The notes: generated by a model from the sequence alone, not told the origin. A stretch of DNA of 64,000 nucleotides from Phoenix dactylifera (GCF_009389715.1 NC_052392.1:30578592-30642591), one strand, 5' to 3'. Positions 12,038 through 23,212 are shown, counted from the first letter of the stretch. Program-made: numbers and translations.

Positions 12038-12797
12038 TCAGCCTAGATAAGGTGGGGACCTCTACTGCCAGTACTGCATTATAAAGCGGGGAAATCAGAC
12101 CTCGTCTGAATCTTTCTATCCTGGCAGCTTCAGTGGGGATGATGTAAGGAGCATACTTCCCCAATCTAGTGAACTCACGAGCGTACTCAGATACGCTCAT
12201 TCCGGGCATCTGCTTCAGCCTCTCAAACTGAAGAGCCCGATTCTGCCTCTCAACCGGAGACAAAAACTCATCCATCACTGCTTGCCTGAACTCTTCCCAG
12301 GTTGGAGGATTCCTACTGTACAATTTGTCCTCCACTTGTCTCTGGTACCAGTCCCAGGCATCTTCCTTCATTGTAAGCCCTACAAGTTCTATAGCTCTTG
12401 CATCAGAACAGGGCAGTCTCCGTATCATCTTTTCAGTCTCCTCCAGGAATCTTTGAGGATCTTCACCTTGATCTTCACCTTCTTCCCCCTTAAACTCCGG
12501 GGTTCTGAGCCTCAGAAATTTCTGTACAGTAATTCCCTCATCATCTAGAGCTCGCCTGGCCAAACTTCTTGGCACAGGTACAGGAGGTGGAATGGATACT
12601 ACTGACGGGGCAGGAGATTTCCCCCGAGCAATCTGCTCCCTCAGAGCCTGATTCTCCGCCAGTAACTGTTCCATCAATGCATCTCTACTTCCTACATCTC
12701 CTTGATCATCAACCCTCCGTCTATCAGCAGGAGGAGGTTTTTCTCTTTGGGGCTCGACATGTGCGGAACCCGCATCCAATGCTATATCTGGCTCCAT
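11919..12797 (-). CDS. Gag polyprotein, capsid part (Retrotrans_gag domain)
   Basis: It starts with a true ATG at 12795-12797, about 240 bp downstream of the 5' LTR on the coding strand. The N-terminal part is Pro- and Gln-rich with a coiled segment (EQLLAENQALREQIA). The gag domain follows: DPQRFLEETEKMIRRLPC, AWDWYQRQVEDKL, TWEEFRQAVMDEFL, then MSVSEYAREFTRLGKYAP, which is typical of Ty3/gypsy capsids. The frame runs off into RSITRYFSTIST with a Ser-rich tail, while the zinc knuckle lies in another frame (11324-12037). Gag packages element RNA into virus-like particles in the cytoplasm. Confidence 0.85.
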   Translation of the reverse strand: MEPDIALDAGSAHVEPQREKPPPADRRRVDDQGDVGSRDALMEQLLAENQALREQIARGKSPAPSVVSIPPPVPVPRSLARRALDDEGITVQKFLRLRTPEFKGEEGEDQGEDPQRFLEETEKMIRRLPCSDARAIELVGLTMKEDAWDWYQRQVEDKLYSRNPPTWEEFRQAVMDEFLSPVERQNRALQFERLKQMPGMSVSEYAREFTRLGKYAPYIIPTEAARIERFRRGLISPLYNAVLAVEVPTLSRLIDKAKQWETRNKEEMEEKRSITRYFSTISTSSSSHYGQN

Positions 12798-13020
12798 CCT
12801 CTTTCCAGGACGAGCAGGTCCTCTCCTTGGAGGTATTCTTTATATGTCTCTAAAAGAGTTAAAAAGAAAGGACGGTCGTTACACACTGAGTCATAATATA
12901 TTTTACTGAATTGTAAATGACTCATAAATTAATATATAGAAAAATCCTATGCTCCATAGTATAATCCTATACTTAATCCTGACTCATCCTATTACTCTGA
13001 CAGGACTCTTCTTAACCTTT

Positions 13021-13032
13021 GCTCTGATACCA
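13021..13032 (-). promoter_or_regulatory. primer-binding site for initiator tRNA-Met
   Basis: The minus strand reads TGGTATCAGAGC five bases after the end of the 5' LTR, the standard plant Met-initiator PBS. Confidence 0.9.
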
Positions 13033-13037
13033 AGCTT

Positions 13038-16003
13038 TGTCACGACCCCCGCCCCGTTCCCGGCGGGCCGCCGCGACGGTCCTAGGGTGCGGGTAGGCAT
13101 AAGGCCACCAGCCACCACGTAGAACCCTACTACCTATCAATCATCAATAAATCTTGAAAAATTTGGCATGATACATGCACAAAATGATCACTTTTTCTAT
13201 AGTGACCTGTCAGGATTATCTCAATACATACAACACACTACCTGTCAGAGCAGCAATCACATAATCCGTCACATAATGAACCTGGACAATATATATCAAT
13301 ACATTATCTCAGGCATATAACTCATATGTAAAAAAATCTGGTTCCCATTCCATCCATGGTCAAACCCATATCCACAACAGGATCTATGACTGTAACTATG
13401 CACTATATACAATAGAAGGTTTATAATACACCAAAAGGTATAAACCTCTATCTACATTATATTATACTATACTATGGAGCGGCACAGCTAGTAGGTAACC
13501 ACTAATCCTGCTCCTCTCTATACAATACCTTTCCTGCAATCAAAAACATCAAACTGGGGAGTGAGTATATAAATACTCAGTGAGTGGAGTAGAGAGTACT
13601 ATGCACATGAGACAAGATATAATCATGGCTCGTGGTAAAATCTCAAGATCAATAACAAGATGAACATGAACTCAACATAGAGAATATGGAGTAAGTCATC
13701 AATATCACCACAATCAATCTCAACTCATCTGAAGCATATATGGAATAATCAAGTAAATATATATGCTACTCATGAATATGCTCAACAGGTCATAGTACTG
13801 AATCATATAAATCAGGTGTCAATAGGCTGAATCATCAATAAGACAGCTATCGGGAGGTGGGTTTTACGCCCCAGGCGAACCAGCAACAACTCCCTACTGT
13901 CATATGCATACATCGAATATGACACCACACCAATATGTAAATCATCACTAGACAGCTGTCGGGAGGTGGGTTTTACGCCCCAGGCGAACCAGCAACAACT
14001 CCCCACTGTCACATGCATATGCAGGATAAGACACCATATCGATAATGTAAATGCTAGACAGCTATCGGGAGGTGGGTTTTACGCCCCAGGCGAACCAGCA
14101 ACAACTCCCTACTGTCACATGCATATGCAGGATAAGACACCACACTGATCATATAAATGCTGGCCAGTATCCAGAACAGAAATCCATCTTACATCTACAT
14201 ACTAAACGGCACCTCGCGGAAATTCTACATCCGCGGAAAGCCATACTGCACCTCGCGGGGTCTTACTATGCCCGGCGGCAAGCAGAATATAAGTCGTAGG
14301 ACCGGCCGATCCTACGCCTAGGGCCGTGTCCCCCCCTAGGAAGGGACTGGGCTCCGCCCACCCAGAAGGCTACTATGTGCACAAAGGCCGATGTTCAACC
14401 CCATCGACTATAGGTGTCCTGCAGATACTGCCAAGCCATGCATAAATGCCATAATGCACCCTCCCAATACTCTACTAAAAAGGAGCATAGTCAAGACTAC
14501 CACTCACTCGGCCACGACCCAATTATAACTAACATCAGGGTTGGGAGTGAGGAATCACGGGAGTACAATGCAACTCAATATACCATGAGAAGGGCTCTAC
14601 AAGTCTTTGAAATAGAGAAAATGAAATCAATTTACAAAAGAAGTTATTTCACAATTCGGAATTAATTTGATTACTCATCAACCCCTCGTAATTCCTCTCA
14701 ATGTTCCCTCAAATGCATGTACAGAATAATCAAGCATAGAGAATCAAAATTATAGAGGAATCTACTACAACAATTAATCAATAAGCTCAGGTGGAATCAA
14801 GTCACACTTGGCAACATTCATGAAAATGAATAAGGAATGTGCTCATGGTGCAAAGTACAAACTCCCACTCACCTGTCAATCCGGCACGGCCTCGATACGC
14901 CTCTACAATTTTACAGTAGGCAGCAGGGGACTTCTTCCTCTTGTTCCCTAGCTTCTTGCCCAACTGTGACATGCATTTACAATACATTTAGTCTTGTATC
15001 AAGGGCCATAATCTACGTGCCAATTATAATATAGGGAACTTTAATTGATTCAACTCCCCCGTTCCCTAAATCTTTTCTTTTCTTTCTCTTTTTCTTTTTC
15101 TATTAATTAACTCATCATTTATGTGTATTAGGGACTCCCTTGCACGAGTACAAGGTCCCTTTTAGCTTGATCTAGGCTTAATACTCTATTATAGCATGAA
15201 ATCCCCTATTTTCCACCCGGATGAACAGTAACCCGAACTGACAGTGGGTTACTTCATCCCAGTTTTGATCCACTTTCAGGACTCCAAATTTGATGAAATT
15301 TTTACCTAACATTCTACACTCATAGAGGATTCCAAAGAGATAACATGCATCATCATCGGAGGCCGTTTGACCCCCTAAATAATTCACCGAAGTTGGGACT
15401 TCGACACAGTTTTTCCGTAGTGCCGGAAAAATTTGTTAAAATCCGATTCTTCCTCTTTTAACCACCTCTACAACCCTTATCCGACCCCTCTAGACTATAT
15501 CCACCCTTTGTATAGCCTAATGTCATCAAAAGACTAGATAGGGACGGATATTTACCTTTTTCTTTTTGGAAATCGAGGTCTTTGCGTAGAGAGGAAGGAG
15601 ATCTACACTTTTCCCTTCAGCTGGAAGTGCAACCGAGATTTCTTTCCCTTTCTTTTTCTTCTTCTTCTTCCTCTTCCTTTCTTCCTTTTCTTTCCTCTTC
15701 TTCTTTTTTTCTTCCTCTCTGTCGCCTGAGAACTCCCTCTCCTCTCTGTTTCACGTCTGAGCCACCAAACCCTCCTAATTAAGTCACATCACACACCAAA
15801 AATTTCCATTTTGCCCCTAACACTTCAACATATCTACTGTTATGCCATTAACTTTTGATTCCTTCCAATTTTACCCTTACCACTTCAATACATCTACAAC
15901 TATGCCATTATCTTTTGATTCCTTCCAATTTTACCCCTCATATCAATTTTAAAGGACTATTCTATCCTTTTTTATATAAAAAAAATATTTTGGGGTTATT
16001 ACA
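13038..16003 (-). repeat. 5' LTR of the retrotransposon (right on + strand)
   Basis: 2966 bp, matching the left LTR apart from one extra T. It should carry the element promoter. The internal triplicated array is at 13841-14163. Confidence 0.95.
13841..14163. repeat. three tandem copies of a 106-109-bp unit inside the right LTR
   Basis: Exact counterpart of 9078-9400. Confidence 0.9.
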
Positions 16004-16008
16004 GCTAC
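16004..16008. repeat. target-site duplication GCTAC, right copy
   Basis: Identical to 8270-8274. Confidence 0.95.
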
Positions 16009-16509
16009 GATCGCGAACAATTTTTATAACCATATGATGAACGAGCTAGATGCAAGGGTAAAACGCCAGCACATGATTTTCGGGACGTGTGATTGGTTAT
16101 AAAAAATGGTTGATCTGCATGTCCAAATTCCTCGACAATGGGCATCGACCCTTGCATATATAAACCATTTCTGGAAGATCCTTGAGGTAAGTGTTCTCGG
16201 GCCTTTTTTACGTTCATGTGCGATCACTTTGCCGCTTTCACAACATCTTCACTATTCTCTGAGAGTCAGTCTAACTAAGGCATCAAAGGGTCTATTGCTG
16301 CACAATCTTCTCCATCCAACATCCGTCTATCTTTACTATTTCAGATCGGGTAGCAAAAGTCGGAGTACAATCTTCTCCATCCAACATCACTTCAGAAGCG
16401 ACTGGCATCGAAATCATCATCCATCCGAGCACAGTGGCCACATCGCTATTATGGAGATACATTGCGATCTTTTGCCGTCCTTCATAGTTTGAGGAGCAAA
16501 CTATCTGAG
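16009..16509. other. right flank of the retrotransposon, no gene seen
   Basis: Several open frames overlap here on both strands, none with a recognisable domain. The duplicated sulfotransferase block begins near 16510. Confidence 0.4.
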
Positions 16510-16854
16510 CACTCCAATAGCTCAACTAAGTCGGCGTCTTGGTTGATTTCCGGTGGCAACACCAACCATTATGCATATATGAGAGAAAAGGCTTGGGGAA
16601 AAACCCAAATCAAATTTATTCAAAACCAGAACCAAACTTGGTTAGCGAAGGCTAACCAGAGATTACAAGCTGCATGACTTAGATTTAATATCGAAAGGAA
16701 GTACAAATTTATAAAAAACTGGCTACTTTGCAGTGCAGTTCAACAGAAACAGCTCTCTCTAGAACTGCAGTTGGCTTATTAACTAAACTCCTTGCGAAGG
16801 ATTATTGCAAATTTCAGCCAAAAAAAAAAGGATTATTGCAAACCCACAGCACTG

Positions 16855-17877
16855 TCAGACGGTGAAACCGGAATCCTTGAAGTTTTGCTGGGTGATCTCG
16901 TCCAGCTTGCGAGCCATCTCCGGGCTCATGTGGTTCCTCCAATCCCCCACCTTTCCTTTCCTGAAGAGCGAGTCAAACTTCGCGAGGTGCACGGCGTCGC
17001 GTTTATGCGTCTTGTTGACCTCCAAGTTTCTCAGCTTCTCAAAGCTGCAGAGCTTCAAGATCTCCTCTACCACCCCTTCTCTCTCTTCCTCCAGGGAGAA
17101 CGGGCACCCCATGAACTCGGCCAATCTTTTGGCATGCGACATGGGCTCCTCCATCATCTCCTCATACTTCAAGAACAGCACCTTCTCCGGCCTTCTCAAG
17201 CTCTCCTCCCAGTACTCGAGAACATGACTCCATATCGGGCCGGAGGGGCAAATACCCTCGCAGAACATCTCCAAGGCCTTCGCAAATGGAACTCGGTCCA
17301 TCTCCGGAGGCCTCATCTTGTCATTGAAGTGCCACCAGGAGACCAACACGTCCTTGACATCCCGGCAGACATATATGATCCGGCAGCCGGAGCCCTCGAT
17401 CGAGTCCCGCAGCAGAGAGAAAGGCATGTGGGTGCTGAGGATGCGAGGAGAAGGCATAGCTTCTATCGTGGAAGCCTGACCAAGGGCGAAGATTCTGTCC
17501 ATGGTGACCACGCACTGATGAGGGTTGAGACTATGGAGAGGGTGGTGAGCCAAGGGATGTTGGGTCCGAGTCGTGATGGCGAATGTCAGTGCTTTTAGCC
17601 AGGTGGTTCCGGCCTTGGGGAAGCTCAGCACGAAGAGGTCGGTGGGTCGAGCCTTGAAGTGTTGCTGGATAGCGATAACACCCGGCAGGTTGAGTTCGGG
17701 GAACCAAGAGCCTTGGTATTTCCGAAGCCGCACGGGAAGCCATCCTTCATCCAGTGGGAGGGTGGAGATGAGGTCGTCATACTCCTGCAAGGGTGTTGGG
17801 TTTTGTTCCTCCCCTTTCTTCTCCTTTTGGGTTTCTTCTGGGAGGGAGCCAGTGGGAGGAGGAGGAAGAGTTGCCAT
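16855..17877 (-). CDS. cytosolic sulfotransferase (plant SOT family), intact, intronless
   Basis: 340 residues, normal for plant SOTs. These enzymes move a sulfonate group from PAPS to hydroxyls of small molecules such as flavonoids, steroids, hydroxyjasmonate or desulfoglucosinolates; the substrate cannot be read from sequence. Visible motifs: 5'-phosphosulfate loop FPKAGTTWLK (86-95), catalytic His in STHMPF (His150), 3'-phosphate site YVCRDVKDVLVSWWHF (169-184, with Arg172 and Ser180), and the C-terminal PAPS motif [11 protein letters not shown] (306-316). The open frame extends 23 codons further upstream, but the first ATG is at 17877, so I start there. There is no signal peptide, in line with a cytosolic enzyme. 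A broken tandem copy lies at 21572-22230. Confidence 0.93.
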   Translation of the reverse strand: MATLPPPPTGSLPEETQKEKKGEEQNPTPLQEYDDLISTLPLDEGWLPVRLRKYQGSWFPELNLPGVIAIQQHFKARPTDLFVLSFPKAGTTWLKALTFAITTRTQHPLAHHPLHSLNPHQCVVTMDRIFALGQASTIEAMPSPRILSTHMPFSLLRDSIEGSGCRIIYVCRDVKDVLVSWWHFNDKMRPPEMDRVPFAKALEMFCEGICPSGPIWSHVLEYWEESLRRPEKVLFLKYEEMMEEPMSHAKRLAEFMGCPFSLEEEREGVVEEILKLCSFEKLRNLEVNKTHKRDAVHLAKFDSLFRKGKVGDWRNHMSPEMARKLDEITQQNFKDSGFTV

Positions 17878-18103
17878 GGGAAGAGACGAAGGATGCAGCT
17901 GTGCAAGGGGCTTTCTCTGGTCTTTTTTACCTGCCACAAGTTCCAAGTAGATCCGTGAGGATCGGCAAATAATATATTTAAAATTCCGAAAGGCATCTTT
18001 GCCGCACCAACCCCCGCCTTAATTACTCAACAACAAAAGGGTGGACCATGTATCAATCAATGAATCAAATTCTTGTGGTCCGGCATAGATTATCGATTGA
18101 TTG

Positions 18104-18780
18104 AGCGTGTTTAGTCTCACGCCCGTTATTCATGAAAAAGATCTTTGATATTTATGCCAAATAAAAAAAATTTAAAATTATTTTTAATTTTTTTAGATGA
18201 GATTCAAAATTGTTAGAGATAATATCAAAATAGATCACATCCATAACCTATCACCACAAAAGAAAAGATATCTCCAGACGTTTCGTTTGGTCTTTACCGA
18301 CGCTTAAAAGCGTCGGTAGATTTCCTGCCCACACCCCCCAAAGCGTGGGTAAGTCATCGGGCAAGTGGGCGTGGGCTCGGTTTAGGCCGACGCGTCAAGA
18401 AAGCGTCGTTGATCTATACCGACGCTTATAAGCGTCGTTCATCATCGACGTTATTCATGGAAAAGATCTTAGATATTTATGCCAAATAAAAAAAAGTTTA
18501 AAATTATTTTTTATTTTTTTAGACGAGATTCTTAATTGTTAGAGATAATACCAAAATAGATCACATCCATAATCTATGTAGAATTGAAGATACTGCAACA
18601 TGGATTTATTGAGACTGATTATGCGCCGGTCGTGGTATTTGTAATTAGATTTGAATAAATTTGAATCTTTAGCCTTTATGAGAATATAAGAACTTAAATT
18701 AAAAAAAACATGCACAGATGCATTTAGATGTATATTTAATCTCACATTGGTTATTCACTGAAAAGAATTTGGATGCTCAT
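18104..18780 (+). mobile_element. degraded TRIM-family sequence in copy A
   Basis: It reads GTGTTTAGTCTCAC, ATCTTTGATATTTATGCC, then CATAATCTATGTAGAATTGAAG, GTGGTATTTGTAATTAGATT and a closing AATCTCACATTGGTTATTC. These match in order the complete TRIM at 46452-46827 (GTGTTTAGTCCCACATCG, ATCTTGGATATTTATACAGG, CATAACCTATGTGG, GTGTTTGTCATTAGATT). It is interrupted by the block at 18250-18449 and a direct repeat. Confidence 0.6.
18250..18449. mobile_element. small element built from CGACGC/GCGTCG palindromes
   Basis: It contains ACCGACGCTTAAAAGCGTC (from 18296, continuing GGT), a CGACGCGTC...AAGCGTCG pair (18390-18414) and ACCGACGCTTATAAGCGTCG (18419-18438). It lies between two direct repeats of about 135 bp (18121-18250 and 18450-18583). 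Shared short hairpins suggest a non-autonomous DNA element; CACTA-type subterminal repeats are one possibility. A similar motif cluster appears at 45780-45862. Confidence 0.45.
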
Positions 18781-19085
18781 ACAGACCAACTGGCCCCGTG
18801 TCTCCTCCATTGATCACCAAATCGTACGGTTCGATTCCATGGCCCATCCCCTTCGATGATGCAACTGGTTTGGTTGAATGTATGGTAGCAAATCACTTCC
18901 TCTACATCAGCCGCGTAGAAGGGAATAAAACATATTAGAAACTAAACCCTCAGTATTTTTTTCCGGTCTGAGCAGGTGATTCAAACAGCATATATTATAA
19001 ACACAACTTAATTAATAAAATAAAAAAACATGGAAAAAACAAAATACTCATACTAATATATCCGGATTATTCAATTGAGCCCATA

Positions 19086-21235
19086 TTAAATCAAAATTTA
19101 TTTTAGTTGTTTTGATTTGATTGAAGATTTTTTCGAATATAATGATAAAATATATTTTGTAGTAATTGCGATGAAGTTAACCTCTATATAACTTTATTAA
19201 TTTATTAATAAAATGTTTAATTCAAAATTTTGAAATTTTGAAATTTTATATTAGATATTTATTAAAATATAAATCTATTTAAATATAAAATTATTTTAGA
19301 CTCTTAAATAACTTAGTTTTCTAAATAGATAAGATTTAATTTTTTATTCTTATCTCTATCTTCCCTTGAAAAGATGTTTTTAAGACGTTCATTCTGAAGT
19401 GATGCTTTGCAAATGGACTTTTGGAAAGACTTCCCTACATAAGGCTGCGAATGTATTGGGTTGACCCGTGACTCGATCCGATCTGACCTGCTTAGATCCG
19501 ATTCGATCTATTTTGAAAGATCCATGGGGACGGATCGGATCCTAAAGTTGGATCCATTTCATTTTTTAAGTTGGATCTTAGTCTACTGAATTCAGACCCG
19601 ATCCGACCTAATCTATTTAAAATTTAGATAATTTTGAGTTTCAATCCTACGACCAGCTTTGATGTAATCCGTTCTAACTTTGTAAAATTATTTGGGCTCA
19701 GGGACCGCAGCATGTAGAGGTGTAAATAAGTTCTGTTGAAGTTCGGCTCGTAATCATTGTCTTAACAAATTAATGGATAAACTTGAGTAGGCGTCCTTGC
19801 GCAGCAAGCTACAGCTGTAGCCCTCGAATAAAAGCATGGGCGGACCCATTTAGAATAGGTAGTGTTAAATTTGTACCGATATGTAGGTGAAAACTATCAA
19901 AATACTACACGAACCACACCTAACCCTCTCAAATCACAGAGAAATAGGTGCGTTGGCTGTGGGCCACACAACAAAAAAGGCTTACTATGGATCATACAGC
20001 CATTAATTACTTGAACTGGATGACAAACTGGCTAGTTCGGGTAGCATTATGTTGCTTCAGAATGTCAGGTTGTGCTCGAGGTTGGTTGGGAGTAGGATTC
20101 AAAATATCTTGCTTGGGGATTGCTATGCATCAGTCTAATGCAAAAAAGGACCGTTTTCGATCACTCATGAGGTTAAAGCTTACTTAAACCAAGACACATT
20201 TGAGATGTAAATACATTGGATTGATTCGGAATAGCAATACAGGGAATTACTCCAACACGTGTGGGCGGACGATGGCAGGCGTGTGGGCAGACAACGGGGG
20301 CCAAGAGGATGAGGAGGAGAGCGGCGAAGAGGATGACAGGAAGAAAGAGTAAGAAGAGGGAGGCCATAAATGGGCTGATCTGACCGAATCCGAACTGGAT
20401 ATGAATTTTTTGGATTGAGTCCGGATTATACATGGACCTGACCCGACCCGACTTGATCTACTATTGGGCTGGGTCTGGGTCTAAAATTAGAATCCGAACG
20501 AGGAACCGGATGGGTCAGGGTCACTCATGACCCGACCCGATCCATTTGCACCCCTATTCGTACATGAAAGATGTATTCTCACGAAATGATGCATCCGATC
20601 TGATAGTGATCCTATGGGACACAACCTTTGATGAATGGATGGATTATGTGAAGAGATGCATTCAACGAAATGATGCTTAAGCATCTAATCATACTCATCC
20701 TTTCGCATCTATAAATAGAAAAGGAATCATACTTTCCATCAATCAGAATATCCCCTTTCCATCTCAATAACTCCAAATTATAGAAGAGCATTAAGAGCAC
20801 TAAGTGAGTGAACTCAAGTGCACTCAATAAGTATTTGAGAAGAGCATTGTGTCCACATATAAGAGGATTGAGAAAGCTTGCTTCAATCAAATTTGCTGAT
20901 TTTTAATGCTTTTAAATTTAGCTAATTCGGGTTCGACCCTGATTCTCTTGTGTTAGAGTGCACTTCAAGGAGAATATAAAATGGTTCGTTGTATCTTGGG
21001 AGTAGACCGCCATCAACTATTTGCACTTAGATATGGCGAATTCTATTCTATAAGGGTAACATCCGAACTTAATTTATTTGTTTAGTATGTGCATAAAGCC
21101 ATTAATTAAATATCAAAGATAAAATAATAAAATTACATAAAAGAGATTTATAAGATTTCAACAGGTTGATTATTTTCCAATAGGGATAACTGAATCTTAG
21201 TCTTCGTAATTAAAAGATACCCCCGGCCTTGATTC
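19086..21235. other. spacer between the duplicated blocks, repeat-rich, no gene
   Basis: It contains GATCCGA-rich degenerate repeat (19441-19730) and a second GACCCGACCC-rich block (20340-20575) whose right end ATTTGCACCCCTATTC is the common terminus of a plant MITE type. Open frames here are accidental. Confidence 0.5.
20340..20575. repeat. GACCCGACCC-rich degenerate repeat, MITE-like
   Basis: It starts near GGCCATAAATGGGCTGATC and ends CCGATCCATTTGCACCCCTA. It is inverted-repeat-like in composition, and no target duplication was established. Confidence 0.4.
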
Positions 21236-21571
21236 CAATAGCACCAATAGCTCAGCTAGGTCGATTCCCAGTGGCAACGCCAACCATTATACATATATGA
21301 GAGAAAAGGATTGGGGGAAAACACAAGTCAAATTTATTCAAAACCAGAACCAAACTCGGTTAGCGAAGGCTAACCAGAAATCACAAGCTGCATGACTTAG
21401 ATTTAATATCGAAAGGAAGTACAAATTTATAAAAAACTGGCTACTTTGCAGTGCAGTTCAACAGAAACAGCTCTCTCTAGAACTGCAGTTGGCTTATTAA
21501 TTAAACTCCTTGCGAAGGGTTATTGCAAATTTCAGCAAAAAAAAAAGGATTATTGTAAACCCACAGCACTG

Positions 21572-22230
21572 TCAGACGGTCAAACCGGAATCCTTGAAGT
21601 TTTGCTGGGTGATCTCGTCCAGGTTGCGAGCCATCTCGGGGCTCATGTGGTTCCTCCAATCCCCCACCTTTCCTTTCCTGAAGAGCGAGTCAAACTTCGC
21701 GAGGTGCACGGCGTCGCGTTTATGCATCTTGTTGACCTCCAAGTTTCTCAGCTTCTCAAAGCTGCAGAGCTTCAAGATCTCCTCTACCACCCCTTCTCTC
21801 TCTTCCTCCAGGGAGAACGGGCACCCCACGAACTCGGCCAACCTTTTGGCATGCGACATGGGCTCCTCCATCATCTCCTCATACTTCAAGAACAGCACCT
21901 TCTCCGGCCTTCTCAAGCTCTCCTCCCAGTACTCGAGAACATGACTCCATATCGGGCCGGAGGGGCAAATACCCTCGCAGAACATCTCCAAGGCTTTCGC
22001 AAATGGAACTCGGTCCATCTCCGGAGACCTCATCTTGTCAGATTGAGTTCGGGGAACCAAGAGCCTTGGTATTTCCGAAGCCGCACGGGAAGCCATCCTT
22101 CATCCAGTGGGAGGGTGGAGATGAGGTTGTCATACTCCTGCAAGGGTGTTGGGTTTTGTTCCTCCACTTTCTTCTCCTTCTGGGACTCTTCTGGGAGGGA
22201 GCCAGTGGGAGGAGGAGGAAGAGTTGCCAT
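21572..22230 (-). pseudogene. sulfotransferase pseudogene with a 364-bp internal deletion
   Basis: The ATG (22230), N-terminal part (to WFPELNL) and C-terminal 155 residues are nearly identical to the intact gene, differing at a handful of residues (for example K to M in MHKRD, S for P in SPEMD, L for F near the end). The span of 659 bp equals 1023 minus 364, so one deletion explains all the length difference. It corresponds to 17324-17687 of copy A, with CA at both ends, and its junction is at 22040. It removes about residues 64-185, including the PAPS loop, the catalytic His and the 3'-phosphate site, and it shifts frame (364 is not divisible by 3). No active enzyme can result. Confidence 0.93.
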
Positions 22231-22330
22231 GCGATGACACGAAGGATGCAACTCCGCAGCAGTCTTGGGAGGAGACGAAGGTGCAAGTGGTAGCCATATA
22301 AATTGCCGTTTTCACAAAAAAAAAAAAGAA

Positions 22331-22362
<32 letters not shown>

Positions 22363-22544
22363 GTGCTAGTGGCTTTTTCTCGTCTTTTACCTGCAACAAG
22401 CTCCAAAGTAGATCCGTGAGGATCGGCAAATAATATATTTAAAACTCCCAAAGGCATCTTTACGCGGGCGCCCTAATTATTCAACAACAAACGTGTCGTG
22501 TCAATATAATGCTTGGGGCCCGCATAGATTCCCGATTGATTGAG

Positions 22545-22850
22545 CGTGCTTACTCTCGCACAAAAATCTTAAATATTTATATTAAATTTAAAAAATTTAA
22601 AAATATTTTTCACTAAATATTTTTAAAATAAAATTTTGAATTGTTACGGCCAGACTAGATTTGGCTCAAAATCTATGTGGATTTGAAGACTCCAGCACAG
22701 ACTCATTGAGATTGACCATCGACAGTCGTGGTGCTTGTAATTAGATTTGAATGAATTTGAATCCTGCACATCCGAACTTAAATAAAAAGAGTATGCGAAG
22801 ATCCAACCAGATTGATCTTAGATACTTATACAGAGCAAAAAAACTCAAAA
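22545..22850 (+). mobile_element. degraded TRIM-family sequence in copy B
   Basis: Contains AATCTTAAATATTTATA, AATCTATGTGGATTTGAAGA, then TTGAGATTGACCATCGACAG and GTGGTGCTTGTAATTAGATT. These correspond to the interior of the TRIM at 46452-46827 and to 18104-18780. Confidence 0.5.
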
Positions 22851-23124
22851 AATAACTTTCGATTACCCTATTTGGATGAGTTTTTGGGTTGTTGTATGGT
22901 TACTTAGAAATCCAACTCAAATCTTTGCCCATATAAGCTCTAATCAAACCAAGCATAGCTTTTTATAAAAAAAATAAAATTGCAAGTTAATATATATTTT
23001 TCCTTTGTGGCTAGTTTGGAGGAAGGAAGTCATGCCCCTCTCGTGCACAGAAAATGGGATTGCTTCCTCATTGCTCTATGTTATCTGAGCTTTTCTTTAT
23101 ATTTTTAAAACATGATATTGTTTA

Positions 23125-23212
23125 TCACCCTCCATGTTTGAGCCTGAAATCTCTTGGGTGGAGATGGTATCAACCAGCTGACCTACTAGCTACTTGTGTG
23201 TTTTAATAGAAT
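23125..23212 (-). mobile_element. tRNA-derived SINE-like element, reverse orientation
   Basis: The minus strand reads TAGGTCAGCTGGTTGATACC (A-box side), then AGATTTCAGGCTCAAACATG (B-box side). It parallels 5090-5215. Confidence 0.5.

Larger units (their letters stand above)
8275..16003 (-). mobile_element. non-autonomous Ty3/gypsy LTR retrotransposon, recently inserted
   Basis: The element is 7.73 kb. LTRs lie at 8275-11239 and 13038-16003; in minus orientation each starts TGTAATAACCCC and ends GTCGTGACA. It is flanked by a perfect GCTAC duplication. The PBS (13021-13032) matches the 3' end of initiator tRNA-Met, and a G-rich polypurine tract lies at 11240-11252. The 1.8-kb interior encodes gag with a CCHC zinc knuckle and the start of an aspartic protease. 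Reverse transcriptase, RNase H and integrase are absent, and what looks like the last codons of pol (ending THLFE, stop 11295-11297) survives next to the polypurine tract. The LTRs appear identical except for one extra T in a T-run (about 10944 versus 15712), so insertion is very recent and must have used enzymes from another element. Confidence 0.95.
16510..19085. repeat. tandem segmental duplication, copy A (intact sulfotransferase)
   Basis: Shared landmarks in the same order as copy B: CAACCATTATGCATATATGA (16565), AGAACTGCAGTTGGCTTA (16760), the sulfotransferase gene, GTAGATCCGTGAGGATCGG (17947), GATTGATTGAGCG (18094), TAATTAGATTTGAAT (about 18642) and GGTGATTCAAACAGC (about 18976). Copy A carries an extra block of palindromic CGACGC sequence at 18250-18449. 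Confidence 0.8.

Noticed and set aside
12282..12548. Plus-strand frames opposite gag
   Set aside because: Antisense shadows of the gag coding region with no domain of their own.
16792..17598. 268-codon plus-strand open frame
   Set aside because: Antisense of the sulfotransferase gene; the minus frame carries all family motifs.
17878..17946. N-terminal extension of the sulfotransferase by 23 codons
   Set aside because: The extended frame begins with TTG (17946), not ATG; the first ATG is at 17877 and gives the usual family length.
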